NCBI GenBank assembly: GCA_036852015.1
Contig: JAANDG010000030.1
Location: 186,001-250,000, forward strand
Length of the DNA stretch: 64,000 nucleotides
Reading direction: 5' to 3'
From: Pelodera strongyloides
Taxonomy: Eukaryota > Nematoda > Chromadorea > Rhabditida > Rhabditidae
Made by a program: the position numbers and the translations under genes. Under the pieces are notes generated by a model. The model saw only the letters and a program-made list of their open reading frames with translations, searched no databases and was not told the DNA's origin. Positions 11,401 to 23,100 of this stretch are shown one piece after another. Each line of letters starts with the position of its first letter. The first letter of the stretch is position 1.

Positions 11401-14317
11401 AGCCTGTCCGCGCTGCGCGACTGCGAACGTGTATAAAACCTCCGATATTGCTCAATGTGCAGGATTCACAGCAACAAGTAAGTAATCAACGACGAAGTCT
11501 ATTAAACATGATTGAAACATGCTCATTTACCGACAAACCAAAACGCGTCCCAAACTCCCAAACACACGGCATAACTGCAGCGCACCGTTTACCCAATGCA
11601 AATAACAAATCAGTTACATAGATTAAGCCGCGTTCGAGTTGGGAAAAATGTGTGGAATTCCGGAATTCCATCGTTCGAGTTGGGAAAAAGTTTTTTCCGT
11701 TATTTAGTCATTTTTGGCTCTTGCAATATAATTTCCACTACGGTAATTTTGCATGGTCCTGACACGTTTCCGCGTCCATCTCGAACGGTGGAATTCCGGA
11801 ATTCCACACACTTTTCCTCAACTCGAACGCGGCTTAAGGATATACTACGCCACTTCCCATGGATAGCCAGCAATCAAAACTGTGAACATAATCCCCATGC
11901 TAATATCGACCACTAAAAGATGCAGCTCATAACTATAACAATGTTGAATGTTTTATACAGGCGTTTCTAAATGATATTAGGCTTGGTATTGGTATTAATC
12001 TTCCAACTTCCAACTAAATCAGTTCACCTCAAATCACCCACTTTCTGTACAATTTGACGAGTTCCAATGGGAGCATAATCGATAGTTTTGATTCCCACAT
12101 CACTTCCAAGTAGGGAATACGCCGGGAGGGAAGGTTCATTTGCTGAAATATTTATGATGAGAAGTTGTTGGTAAACCTGGGCGTAACTTAGGTATAAGAG
12201 TGTAAGTGACGGTATGTTTACCTTAAAGAAAGCGAAAACCGACCGGTTTTTGAAACGCAACGTGGACAGTTGCATGCTTATGTATTCACGCTAAATGGGG
12301 TCGATTTTTTAATCTAAATTATGCTCATTTGTATCTGACGTATAAATATGAATCTTACGTATAAAAATGAAGGTTCGCACGATGCGTTTCAAAAACCGGC
12401 CGGTAATTCGCTTTAATCATACGAAAGGAGGTGTTTCAGAGAAACCGACATGTTTCACACGGTTTCAGTAAAATACTCCTTGCAATGGTGGTATGTTGCA
12501 CAGTTCCACCTTCCCGTCCCATGATCCCATTGATGTATAATATTCCAGTGAATGGTATATCGATGAAAACTAAGGTTAAAAAAGAAAAGCAAAAACTCCT
12601 TACACTGGACAGGGTGAAGTTATGCGCAACTGAATGTGGATTGGTTAAGAAGAAATTTTGAAATGACGTTCCGAGCGAAGACTCATCAGGTGAAGCATCT
12701 GAGACCTAAACGTAACAAAAGGCTGAAACTGGGACTATCCAAAGCTGGGACTTGCATTCTTATTATATCTGACTTTATCTTTATTGTGGGACTGTATTAT
12801 TTTTACGAATACCACCTTGTAGCTTGCTGATTACACAGAAAGTGACTATAAAAAGACGAATCACACTCTGTTTCCTTCTTCAAGTCACTACGACAAAAAA
12901 AGTAAACACTCCGCGAGTCTAGCTGCATGAGTCAATTAACATGACAAAACTGGAAAAAGAGCTCTCGGATGAAACCCAAAGGCCCTATCGTGATTGCGCT
13001 AATAGGAAACCCCGATCCTCTAAGATTACAAGCTCTAACCTGAATAGTAAAGAGTTTGTACGCAACTTCGTCCATTTCAGCCTGCGCCATTTGATGTGAA
13101 CAAGTGGCCAACTGAAAGGAATAAAAGGATAGACAGATAGACGACAATTCCTGAGAAGCATACGCCACGAATTCCACCGTTATACTGATAGCTAGAATCT
13201 AGAATCTAGCCCAGGGCTATTGCTGAGTGATAGAAAGCTACCGAATCTGAGACTTACTACCGCAATGTGTAAATATATTACCGAACTGATAACCCATCTA
13301 AGATAGTGGTTTATAAAAATGTGTAAAACAAACCTTTATCATCCACTGCTCACGATCTTGGTTTGAACACGCGTGCAATGTTAGAGACTCTTCCTGAAAT
13401 CCCAAGAATTATTAAGGTTACACATAACTATCACAGGAAAGTGAAAACAGCGATTTCGCCCCGATCATTTGCCGAAAAACCCCGATTTCGCCCCGATTCT
13501 TTCAAAAAACCCCCTAGCCTGATCACGTCCCGATTTCGCCCCGATCACAAATAATCGGGGCGAAATTGTGAACAAGGCCGGATTTCGCCCCGATTCTTTC
13601 AAAAAAACCCGGATTTCGCCCCGATCATTTGCCGAAAAACCCCGATTTCGCCCCGATTTTTTGCGGGACTTGATCGGGGCGAAATCGAGGTTTTTGTTTT
13701 CCCATGTAAGTTCGCAAACGTAAGTAAGGAAAGCCTGTTGGTTGGGCAAAGACCTTATCGTCCCACTATGGTAGGTACGGTATGTCGGGGCTGAATATAA
13801 TTTCTGACCTGGAACACAATCGAGAACGGATACAGAATATGGTCTCCTTCACCCAAATCGGTTTCCTTCCGGATGTGAAAGCGCTCCATCACAAACACGT
13901 ATGGCTCAATTGGTTCACAAGTCGCTTGAACCGTTAGAATATTGCCCAAAGACCGAATCTGAAATAACTTTTTTTATGGAAAACGACAAATGCCCATATG
14001 AGTATGATCCCCGTTACCCGGAGACTTACAGCAAGAAATAAATACACCAGCCTGTCCTATTCTACGCAAAACTAGGCATAACTAGGATTACCTTTCTTTG
14101 GAGGTAAAATAAAGGAGACAGTATTTTTTAAAGGGTAACAATCCTCAGTATGTGGGGTAACGTATTTAAATAATATTTATTTACAACAACAGTTCGCAAT
14201 ACAAAAACTCACGGTGGCCTCAAATTTTAGGTCGTTGAATGTCACTAGCATCGTGGTCGATTCTCGTTGTCGCGAAGAGACAAACTTATGCATATCGACT
14301 GCATTGTCTTCCTCCAT
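2475..14317 (-). CDS. inositol polyphosphate 4-phosphatase (INPP4A/B family) with N-terminal PH-like domain
   Basis: Predicted to remove the 4-phosphate from PtdIns(3,4)P2. Twenty-four exons on the minus strand: 14213-14317, 13809-13958, 13334-13393, 12976-13111 (lower end uncertain), 12028-12142, 10917-11007, 10487-10544, 10096-10247, 9793-9891, 9296-9400, 8912-9016, 8516-8626, 7599-7759, 7538-7553, 6972-7035, 6377-6497, 5744-5816, 5072-5168, 4242-4321, 3962-4039, 3735-3839, 3319-3393, 2768-2866, 2475-2540; about 773 aa, in phase throughout. Family landmarks in order: FAPVPTNLHVQ, SAYGDEKGMIED, VSLPLP, NIGVNHEASLAQQ, the CX5R catalytic loop CKSGKDRT (split between exons at 3735 and 3393), TAMGVTLEQGRLL and the C-terminus FLPKQFRPPAGT. 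The N-terminal ~120 residues look like a PH domain (ESLTLHACSNQDREQWMIK) rather than the C2 domain of mammalian INPP4. Two introns start with GC. Start chosen at the first ATG of the PH exon; an upstream exon is possible. Confidence 0.9.
2986..3156. repeat. palindromic TTAA-ended foldback element
   Basis: A nearly perfect hairpin with arms of about 80 bp, in the INPP4 intron between exons 2768-2866 and 3319-3393. Both ends are TTAAAGCGAAAT or its complement, the same terminus as the MITE family elsewhere in the window, but the inner sequence differs. Confidence 0.85.
3528..3665. repeat. intronic inverted-repeat element, subfamily 1
   Basis: Ends read as ACCGTGAATTCACCAA and TTGGTGAATACGGCATCAG, with a core containing CTCCCTGGGGAGGCCAGGGA. 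Same subfamily as 21430-21580, 42918-43051 and 43519-43670. Lies in an INPP4 intron. Confidence 0.8.
4609..4750. repeat. dispersed repeat E, copy 1
   Basis: Contains TATGTTATGTTTCATTT and GCTAATAAATGTTCAAAT; the reverse complement recurs at about 23630-23765. Both copies lie in introns. Confidence 0.7.
4816..4947. repeat. intronic inverted-repeat element, subfamily 2
   Basis: Ends TCATATTCACCA and TGGTGAATATAGCCTCAG, with a core shared with 10566-10704, 46642-46763, 59369-59504 and 61792-61881 (AATAGCATTCTAATGTGAGA). In an INPP4 intron. Confidence 0.8.
5217..5352. repeat. dispersed repeat C, copy 1
   Basis: CACCTCC motifs between TATGCAAATT blocks, bounded by inverted GCGGAC motifs. The reverse complement is found at 44798-44898 in a MED15 intron. 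Confidence 0.6.
6499..6678. repeat. TTAA-ended MITE, splice-site copy
   Basis: Diverged member of the TTAAAGCGAAATACCGGCC family, bounded by TTAA at both ends. On the INPP4 strand its edge reads TTTTAAG and directly abuts exon 6377-6497, so the exon's 3' splice site includes the element's TTAA. Confidence 0.85.
7936..8118. repeat. TTAA-ended MITE, copy 2
   Basis: Clean copy: TTAAAGCGAAATACCAGCC at one end and GGCCGGTATTTCGCTTTAA at the other, with an inner TGCTCATTTGCATATG block shared by other copies. In an INPP4 intron. Confidence 0.9.
8267..8356. repeat. CT-rich microsatellite
   Basis: Imperfect (CT)n on the plus strand inside an INPP4 intron. The Ser/Leu and Glu/Arg open frames across it are artefacts. 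Confidence 0.9.
9632..9777. repeat. intronic inverted-repeat element, subfamily 3
   Basis: Ends CTGTGGCCGTATTCACGAA and TTCGTGCATACGGCCACTG. Same subfamily as 17282-17417 and 37165-37301. In an INPP4 intron. Confidence 0.8.
10566..10704. repeat. intronic inverted-repeat element, subfamily 2
   Basis: Ends GCCATATTCACCACTC and GAGTGGTGAATATGGCC. In the INPP4 intron between exons 10487-10544 and 10917-11007. Confidence 0.8.
11623..11837. repeat. large TTAA-ended palindromic repeat
   Basis: Ends TTAAGCCGCGTTCGAGTTGG and its complement CAACTCGAACGCGGCTTAA, with inner inverted GGAATTCCGGAATTCCA blocks. Structure like that at 17812-18045. In an INPP4 intron. Confidence 0.85.
12223..12416. repeat. 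TTAA-ended MITE, copy 3
   Basis: Left end diverged (TTAAAGAAAGCGAAAACCG), right end close to consensus (CCGGTAATTCGCTTTAA). In an INPP4 intron. Confidence 0.85.
13450..13690. repeat. clustered GATTTCGCCCCGAT repeats
   Basis: About nine partial copies of a GATTTCGCCCCGAT-like unit in both orientations, several followed by TTTCAAAAAACC or ATTTGCCGAAAAACC. Lies in the INPP4 intron between exons 13334-13393 and 13809-13958. The open frames here are repeat artefacts. Confidence 0.85.
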
Positions 14318-14894
14318 GACCTTAAATGAATAATATGGAGTCAAGAATTGAAGAAAAAATGTATGTTTGGTGGAAAACAAAGCGGGCATTAAAAGGTTAT
14401 AAAGGCACAATTGATGACAGTATAAAATAAAACAGAATCGAATTACAATAAAACAAAATATTAGATAAAATTCATGAGTCGAGATCGCTCGCTTTTTGGC
14501 TTGGTTTTTGGAAAATTCCACCCGGCGCGGCATCGAAAATGCAGGCGGATCCGATTCGCCTGTGCGTTCACTTGTATTTTGGTGCCTGCATTGTCATCCT
14601 CCACAAAATTTCTGTACTTTTGCCTGGGAAATTAAAAACAGCGGTGTCCATCAACTCTTTCAAGTTATTGGGTTAATCGGGATACGGGCATACTTCGAAG
14701 GATTGCAAAAGAAGTAAAAAAAATTTGGAGAAACTCTTATTAGATGAACGTTGCGCACATTTTTCTACAACAAAGGAAAATGGCAGCAGCAGAAGTACTT
14801 CACAAAACAATATAATCGAAAATAGTTCGGCACATTTTAATTCAAGTTAGTCTTGATTTCTAAAAAGTCGCTCAGGATCACTGAGTAAACTTGG

Positions 14895-15190
14895 CCTGTG
14901 CGGGGCCTACAACAATGGGCCCGAAAAAGGTGGGCCACCAACACCCCGCCTGTACACCTCGCCCATAAATGAGAAAGTGGCTCGAGAATCACATAAAAGG
15001 TGGGCGGCTGGTGCGCCTGGTGTGGGCCCATTGTAGGCGTGTAGGCGGACTAAAATACACACGAAAGTTGAAGATCGCCGTTCGCGCCTGAACCTGGTCC
15101 ACCTTGGGCCGGTGCGCCGCCTACACCAGGCCCGAAATGGGTGGGCCGCCATGTCTCGGCCCACCCGTTTTTTGTAGGCCGCGCACCGGC
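14895..15190. repeat. GC-rich nested inverted repeats
   Basis: Repeated GGGCC, GGTGGGCC and TGTAGGC blocks in both orientations, for example CAATGGGCCC against GGGCCCATTG, and CGCCTACACCAGG. Much more GC rich than the flanks. Probably a foldback element. Confidence 0.75.
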
Positions 15191-15881
15191 CAACGTTTTG
15201 CGTTGAAAATTATTTTTATGGAGGTACGGTAGTGACCTCTAGATTGACATACTGGACAAAAGGTTTTATTATTCAGGTATATCGGCCGAAAACAAATCTG
15301 AGAAACAATATATTGTCTTGGTATGTTTGCAATGTCGACCTATTTTCGAAGACATATTTCTTCAAAGAAAAAAAACAGAGAGGAGGAAAGAAAAAAGAGT
15401 GGAATCATGTCGGCCATTAGCGTATGACATATTTTATAGCTAGAGAAGTAATTCAAATATAATCTAATAGGCTAGCCCTAATAGGTGGCTCTTGGCTAAT
15501 ATTTGCAGAAATTTGTCGGTACATAAGATTCTGAAATGAACGCTAGAGTGAGATCGCTTTATTTGGCAAATCTCAAATTTTCGTAATTTGTAGCTTCGTG
15601 TAATTATTGTCCACTCTGCGCTCTCTTACGGACTAATAGTGCGTCTGGGGTTCTAATCGTGTGTACGGTAGGACCGGATTTTTGGCGGGAAAATACACAT
15701 AATTTGACTTGGTGTCCAGAAAGTGTACACTAAGATCCGCAATGACGTTTTTATAAAAGTTATGATAATGTATATGATAATTTTTTGACTTTTTCTGAAA
15801 ATTTGTTTTAGAGGCATAGAGTCATGTAAAGTGGGCGATTATATTAGTCAAGTCATATAAATGAGCGTGTACATCGCTTTA

Positions 15882-16010
15882 TGGGGATTCCAAGTATCCC
15901 AAAAATACGGCGTGATTCTGTCAATTCTACCGTATTTCTGCACGAAACTTGCATATATAAGATGAAAAATTCTCGTGTCCAAAATACTGTAAATTTTCGG
16001 CAGGCATGGA
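15882..16010. repeat. dispersed repeat D, copy 2
   Basis: Same element as 1267-1408: GATTCCAAGTATCCCAAAAA at one end, ATTTTCGGCAGGCATGGA at the other. Confidence 0.7.
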
Positions 16011-17146
16011 AACATCATTATGGAACACATCGGCCAAGAGACACCACCTTGGATTGGAGTAAAAATGAAGAAATCCGACTTCTGAGAAAAAAGGACCTTG
16101 GATTCTACGTGCCTAACAATAAGTATGTGTGATGAGTGACCGAACATCCGAGCTAAAAAGTAAGCACATGCTATTTGCAAAGCAATATGAGAAAGCCTAC
16201 GATACATCGATTATTTCCGTTGCGCAGTCACTCCCACAGTGTGTGCAACTTCTAATACCGTAATTTCCGAATCAATTAATATAAACATGCACTACAGACC
16301 AATTTGCTGACTTTGTAAACACTCATCAGCTGGGCAACACATGGTTATCTAATGCTCTGTGATCGGTCACCGGCGCCCATCGACAGGTTTTTTTCTGGTT
16401 TGGGCAATTATTCCGTTTTCCAGTCGATCAGACTGTACATAAGGGTGAAAACTTTTTCACAAAGATTCCACATGTCTACTTTATTTCTCCTTTGCTATGA
16501 GAGCAGCCGATAAGTTTGGTTGTCAAAAATGGTTTCTAAGTTTATTTTCAGGATGGCTAGTTTTTCTCGCATATTATTCGTCGAATTTGTTCAAAATTTG
16601 GCGGCTTATTGGTACAACATAGTGCCAGAAAAAATAGAAAGGTTGTCATGAAAATATGTTGCGAACGCACAACGGGTCTCGACCACGCCTCTTCCACTAA
16701 CTCGAGTGGGATATTTTTTGGAATGGAAGCACAACTTTTCAACTCTTTGCTTCATTTTATTTCGTTGTTTTTTATATATGGTATCAGTATGGGGGTGAGT
16801 ATGCTATGCGGTCCTAGCTGTCCTCTATGTAACGTAGACGAACCACAGTGGAAGCACTCTCACAATTGAAATTTCTTATTTTGTGCTTTTGTCTTTGAGG
16901 TGGCGATAGCTAGCGGTCAGACATAGCGTGTAACTGTAGAAAACTGCGCTACAGCTCGCCTGGTTATCCGTAAGTCAAATTGGTCTTTGTTGGCCAGCCA
17001 AAACGTATTTCGTCGATTTTCGCCAAACTTTGGTTTCCCAAGTCGGTTGCGGCGTTCCTCCGTTTGATTTCTTCAAAGGGATCGCCCCATTGTGTGCTCT
17101 AAGGTTATATTCACTTTAGTTTCGTCCTTTTATCGCTTAATTACAG

Positions 17147-20100
17147 ATGTCTGCGCGTTCAATGCGCACGTCTTCAGACGATAAGGGGACTTCTCTTCCG
17201 GATGTGGTAAGATGTTGTTATGTGACCCTTCTGCTCGCCTTTTATAATTATTGGGACCTTTTCTTCCGCGGTGTAGGATACCTGTGGCCCTATGCACGAA
17301 CACCGGGAATATGCTCCCACCAGTGGGAGATGAGAGAAAGAATTGGATCACACGAATCACAGACACGCAGAGTCTCCCAACCGGGGAGGCTCCCACTGTT
17401 CGTGCATACGGCCACAGTTGTACATTTCGAATATTATGCGCTGGTCAATTTGAGATGTTCAAATAAGGTTATTTGTATTGAGTTAAAGAACAACATTGCA
17501 GGGCGTTGGTGTTGTGACCAGACGTACCAGCGCTCGCTTGGCACACAGATCATCGGTTAGTTTTACGATTATGTTCATAACAAATGTTCACTTTCTTACC
17601 ACAATTGATGGAGAATGAGAATAAACGCCAAACGAATATTAATATTATGTAAGGGCCCGGCAGTCAGTAATCAATATGGTACCTTTGCAAGTTCTTAGCA
17701 CAGCTGGGTTCGAATCCACGTCGTGAGAGTTTGACCAATTGTAATTGCAAATTGCGCCTAAAAATATGTATTTCATTTATTGGTTAAAGAATGTTTCTTT
17801 GTTTCTTTGTGTTAAGGGCGCATTCGAGTTGGGCAAAATGCGCAAATTCCGCGAAATAATCAGTTCGAGTTGATAGGGCGAGAGATTGTTGACAAATAAG
17901 AGGGCCCAGGAAAAAAATATTCCCAAGACTCTGCGTCTCTCATATGAGCGGGATGTTTCGCAGCGCGCTAACACTGGCTAACAGTCAACTCGAACTGATT
18001 ATTTCGCGAAATTTGCGCATTTTGCCCAACTCGAATGCGCCCTAAGCATTTTGATCCTTGGTTCAATTGATTTAATTCAAAAATGACTTTTGGCATCTTT
18101 CAGTCGCAGGAGTCCAACATCAGCGAGGTGAGCACCGCTTCCACCGCGGACCCCTCTACTCCGGGTCGTGCACGTTCCAACTCCAGGTCCCGGAAGCATG
18201 ATGAACAGTAAGTTATTTCTTATGTTATAGTTATGCAAAATAAAGTATGTTACCATGACATTGTGATTGCCTAACTTGAATTTATAAAACAGTTTTTATA
18301 AGGTCATTTTTACAAATATCGATCTATAAGAAGTTCGATTTTGTGGAAGGCCCGAAAGACACACTTTGTGCGTGTGGGGGGAGGGGGACGGGGGACAGAT
18401 TTGTCTGTTTTTTTTTGCTGTTACTTTTTGAACCAGCTATTGCTATTAATTTGCTTTAACTTTGAGCCTGGTATGTATTTTTGTGGTATTTTATTCTTCA
18501 ATGAATCTTTAGCGTACTACCATTTCAGTAATACGTCAATGAAAACCATCCCTGAAGATGAAGTTGTTGTCCTAGAGGAAGGTTCACCCAAAAAGGTATT
18601 AATTCTTTACTCTGAGCATATTAGTCTTTTTGATTAATATATCTAAAAGTTTTTTGTTGAAGCCACTCACAATCTTTATGACTCCTCTTGGGATTAGGCT
18701 CTGCATGCGGAAAATAAATATTTTAGCCCAATTCCGTGCTCCTTTATTGTCCTGGAGTGGCTCATTTCAAAAGCGCCTTATTGTTCCGGATACTCAGATT
18801 TTATACCAGCGTTTCTTTTTTCAGTCTACGAGGACACCGGCAAAGAAAACAGCGCAGTCTTCTAAAAATGACGCTACTCCTAGTGCAGGAGCAGGAGAGG
18901 TGATAATTCGGCATTTGCATTTTTTTAGGATGTAATTGTCGGGTGAAAAACTATCGACTTCTTCAGTGGAATGGAATTAATAACCAAATAAGGAAATAAT
19001 TATCCATAACGAAATGTAAACAAAAAATGTTGGACCCCTATAATTTAATATTTCTTTTGTTTTAGGCTGGAGCCGAACCTGAAATGCAACTTCGCCGTTC
19101 AACCCGGTCTAGTTCTGGTGCTCGCGCTCAGAGTCCAGCCCGTACTGCTGCGTTGGCCACACCGAAGGTTATTTTTATTGTTCACATATTCACATTCTTT
19201 GCTAGTTACTTGGCAGAGCATCTATATCTATGGCCTTTTATGATCTGGCCATATATGCTCTACCAAGGGTTGCCTTTTGATGTTATCTATGTAATCAATA
19301 AACCTTTATAATAATCTATTCGGGTTTAGTTGATTGTTTTCACTCGGGGATTTTTTTCTTGTAATGATTATTCTATTTAGTCTGCGAGTCGTGGCTCGGG
19401 TTCTTCAGCGAGAAAAAGTGCGTCGGACGAAACACCAAAAACTGCACGACAGTCATCTCCAGCTAGGAGAACTCGATCGTCGTCCCGTCAAAATGTTGCT
19501 ATGGAATCGCCAGAGAAATCGGTTTGTATTTGTCATCTCTTTTCTTTACTGTTATTTTATGGTTATTTATCATCGTTGTGTTGGTAAATGTATTTGATCA
19601 TTGATTGCATCGTGATAAGCGTTTTTACTGTTTTTTGAATGTTCTGTGTAGTGAATTGAATTGCATCATTCCATGGTGATTTACTGTTTTTTGAATGTTC
19701 TGTGTAGTGAATTGAATTGCATCATTCCATGGTGATTTATTTTAGCAGCCGGCTACGCTCGAAATTGAAAGCCCGAAGGCATTGGAGACACCCAAACCAA
19801 CTGCGCCTGCGGTATGGTGTTTTCTGATATCTGATATAATAATATGCATATGCTTTATTGTCTTGTTCTTGTCATCTTGAAGCATTGCATCGTGATTAGC
19901 ATATCCATATCGCTTATACAGCCGTCATTATAGTGGAAACTATCACTACTAGTGCAATTCTTATAAGCATACGGGATGGAGAAAACGTTCTGAGCATATT
20001 TCCTCAATTTCCTGTTCGCCTCACCATTGCCGCATTCATGTATTATAGGGTTTCTTGATTTAGAAACCCTCCGAGTCGGCGTCGAAGCGCAAGACACAAA

Positions 20101-23100
20101 AAGACTTTGACGATGATGAGATTGAAATGGTTGCTGTGGTCATTCACAAGGTAATTGTTGTTTTTCAGCTTACACTTTTTTATGTGTATATACGTGCGTG
20201 TTTGTATACTGTATACATATGTGCTTCCCGGGGCATGAAGGTTTTCGGGCTGTTTTGAGTATTTCAGCCCTATTACTCCAATGTCCAATATGAACCAAAA
20301 TGTGTGTTTCTTGGAGAGTATGATCACCGTGTTGAACTGGCGTACAGTTTTATTTCCAGACCATTGGAGGGGTATTAGGTTTTTTCGGGTTTTAGGGTTT
20401 TTTCACCTCTGTTTTGTTTATATTCTGCTTGTTTTCAGAAGAGTGTACCAACGCCTTCTCCCGCTCCGGCTCCTACTCCCAAAGCCTCCCGTTCGGAAAC
20501 GCGCCCGTCTGAATCTGCATCTATGAAAACGTGGTTGTCGTCCGCTCCATCGACCCCGAAAGCCGCTGCAAATGATTCCATCAAGACTCCAAATAAGGAA
20601 GCGGTTTGTGAAGGATCACATAATACGCCTGGTGTCCAGACAGAAAAGGCAGAAGAGAGCATTCGACGTTCTCCTCGTAAGAAGGGTCCTGATTCTGTGG
20701 CCGCCAGCAATGCGTCGTCGATTGAAATTCTGGAGGACCAGGATGTTCAAGTCGGAAAGAAGCCGGCTGAGATGGCTGCGGGTGATGAGGTGGAGGGAAC
20801 ACCAAGGAGATCGTCTAGAAGGAGGGATAATAGCCGTGGAGAGGATCAGAATGTGGGTTCTGACAAGTCTCCGGTGAAACCTAGCAGCCCTGTGAAGACG
20901 TCAAAGACTGCTGGTGAGGTTGAAGAGACTGTTGCCAAACCGACGTCGCCTGTGAAGTCACCAAAGGAGGCGGCTAAGAAGGCGACACCTGAGAAGGCCA
21001 GGGATTCGGAGAGGGCATCGCCGAGGAAGACGACCCCAAAGACGAGGTCTGCTGGTGGTTCTGACACTCAAGAGAGGGAGGAAGCGAATGAGGTTTGTTT
21101 TTTATTTTGCTTCTATATTGGTTTTTTATTGACTACGAACTCGTGACTGTGTAGGACATGTTTTTTTTTGGAGTTTCTTTGGAATTTTAACGTGGAGAAA
21201 GGGAGATTAGAGGCGTCGTACGTGCGTTCCTGGTTTTTCTGAAGTTTGTAAGTTTGTTTGACGTTTATTTGTTTTAGAGCACAGAAACCGCAATTGCACC
21301 CGACGACGACCACGAAGAGGAGGTGGAGGAGATGGATTGGTCTTATTCGAAGGTTGGTCTTATTTTGGATTTTATTAATGATGATTTGTTGATTCTTGTG
21401 GATGTGGATTTGTTTTCGTTTGCTGGATTCTGAGGCCGTATTCACCAACACACAGTGGGCCGTCCCTGGCCTCCCCATGGATCTAAAGAGTGCCTGAAGA
21501 CTGAAGAGTGTGGAGCAGAAGAGATTCAGAGCGCTCATCTCGTTAACCCGGGAGGGCTCCATTGGTGAATACGGCCTCTGGACATACATTACCTAGAATT
21601 TTGCTGAGACTTGTTTCTTTTATCTGCTGAAGAAAGGAACGTAATAAACGTAAAAGTCTTTCTCTTTCAGACAAGTGAATGGGTCGCTGGCAGTACCCCG
21701 GTGTACGTGAAGGAACGAACAGCAAGACCAGCGTCACTCAGGGTTCGTTTTTTTTTATTTGACAGTCATAGATCATAGATACATGCTCCTTTTGGTTTTA
21801 TTTTATTCTTTTCGCATTTTACTGCCTTGTCGAAGTGTTATATGATATGATGGTGATATTGGATTTGCACTTTTTACTTTTATTCTTGTGTTTTTAGAGA
21901 AGCGTCCTCAACCGACCCACCTTGTCTAGCCGACTACCAAAGGAGCACAAAAAGGTTTGTAGTTTTTTTACGTTTTGTAACTTTTTGTGCCGTTATCGCT
22001 GCATATTTTCGTCTTTGTTTGCTTCTAACTACTACTACCTTTGTCACCACTACAGGCACTACGACAACTATATATATATTTTTTGCATTTGTTATTCCCT
22101 ACAACTGCTTCGGAAACTGAAATGATCGTAAATAAAAAAATTTAATCAGACTAGTTTTAGAAAGAAGTCACGGACAGTCTGGTGCCCACGGACGACGATG
22201 ATGAAGTGGAGGAGAGTCAGGTATCGAATTTATTATTATTTAGAACACGTGAAGCTGGAGTGGAACCCGAAATGAGGATTTGAAAGCTCTGCACAGGTCG
22301 TGGGTACTTGGTATTGTTATTTTTTCCGTATAAAAAAGTGAGCTGGATTGGACCTGAAATATCATTTCAGGCTCCAATCCATATTTGAGAGCTCTCTCAG
22401 GTCGTGGGTGCCGTACCTGAAATTGGAAAAGGATGATTGATGGGACTGTCCTTAGTGTCCTTCCGTGACTGTCACCTAATTGTTATTTCATTTTAGACGG
22501 CCGCTCCTTCGTCTGCGAAGCCCGCCGCGAATCTCTCAATGTTCGTATCCGAACCTGTGAAGCAAACGACACCGAAGAAGAGCCTGAGCCCGGCCAAGAA
22601 GAGAACTCCTTCGAAGAAGAGCCTGAGCCCGAGCAAGAGCACACCTTCGAAGAAGAACCCGCCCGCAGAACCGTCTACTCCGGACTCATCTTCTGTAATT
22701 TCTGTTGATTTACTGGACGAGGAGGACAGTCAGAGTGGCGAGGCTGGAAGGGAGAGCCCGGTGGTCACCATGTCTCCGGTAGGTTTATGACTTTGTGTTT
22801 GATTGCGAAGTATTTCGTATATTTGAATTTGATCATGTTATGATAGCACAGGTTCATTTCTGTTTTTTTTTTTTTTTTTGTGAACCCATGTTTGGTTGGT
22901 TGGGAGTGCTCAGCTACGGCTACGGTGCATATGCGAAGGCTGTGTATTTTGATGTTTATGCCAAGAAACAGGAAACGCCGAAAAAATCGCCTTCACCAAA
23001 GAAGCTGGTCGTTGCGTCGCCTCAGAAGCACAAGCAGACGGTTGTTGCCGAAGAGCCTTCGAATGTTTCCGTTTCCGGCGACGATGAAGTATGCGTCGTT

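Larger units (their letters stand above)
14318..17146. other. divergent intergenic region between INPP4 and the 17.1 kb gene
   Basis: No exon with convincing family similarity. It should hold the promoters of both flanking genes. A minus ORF starting MPRRVEFSKNQ at 14533 runs in frame into the first INPP4 exon, but its middle part looks like AT-rich intron and I left it out. The region contains a GC-rich foldback cluster (14895-15190) and a repeat D copy (15882-16010). Confidence 0.55.

Noticed and set aside
13450..13690. CRISPR-like array
   Set aside because: The units are short, in both orientations and irregularly spaced, inside an intron of a eukaryotic gene.
14213..14533. Minus ORF of 118 aa extending INPP4 upstream
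   Set aside because: The part between 14317 and about 14470 is AT rich and reads as Phe/Ile/Cys/Leu noise; only the PH exon part was kept.
17640..17735. tRNA-like GGTTCGAATCC motif
   Set aside because: The T-loop box is present, but the flanking bases do not form a T stem or an acceptor stem, and no A box was seen at the right distance.
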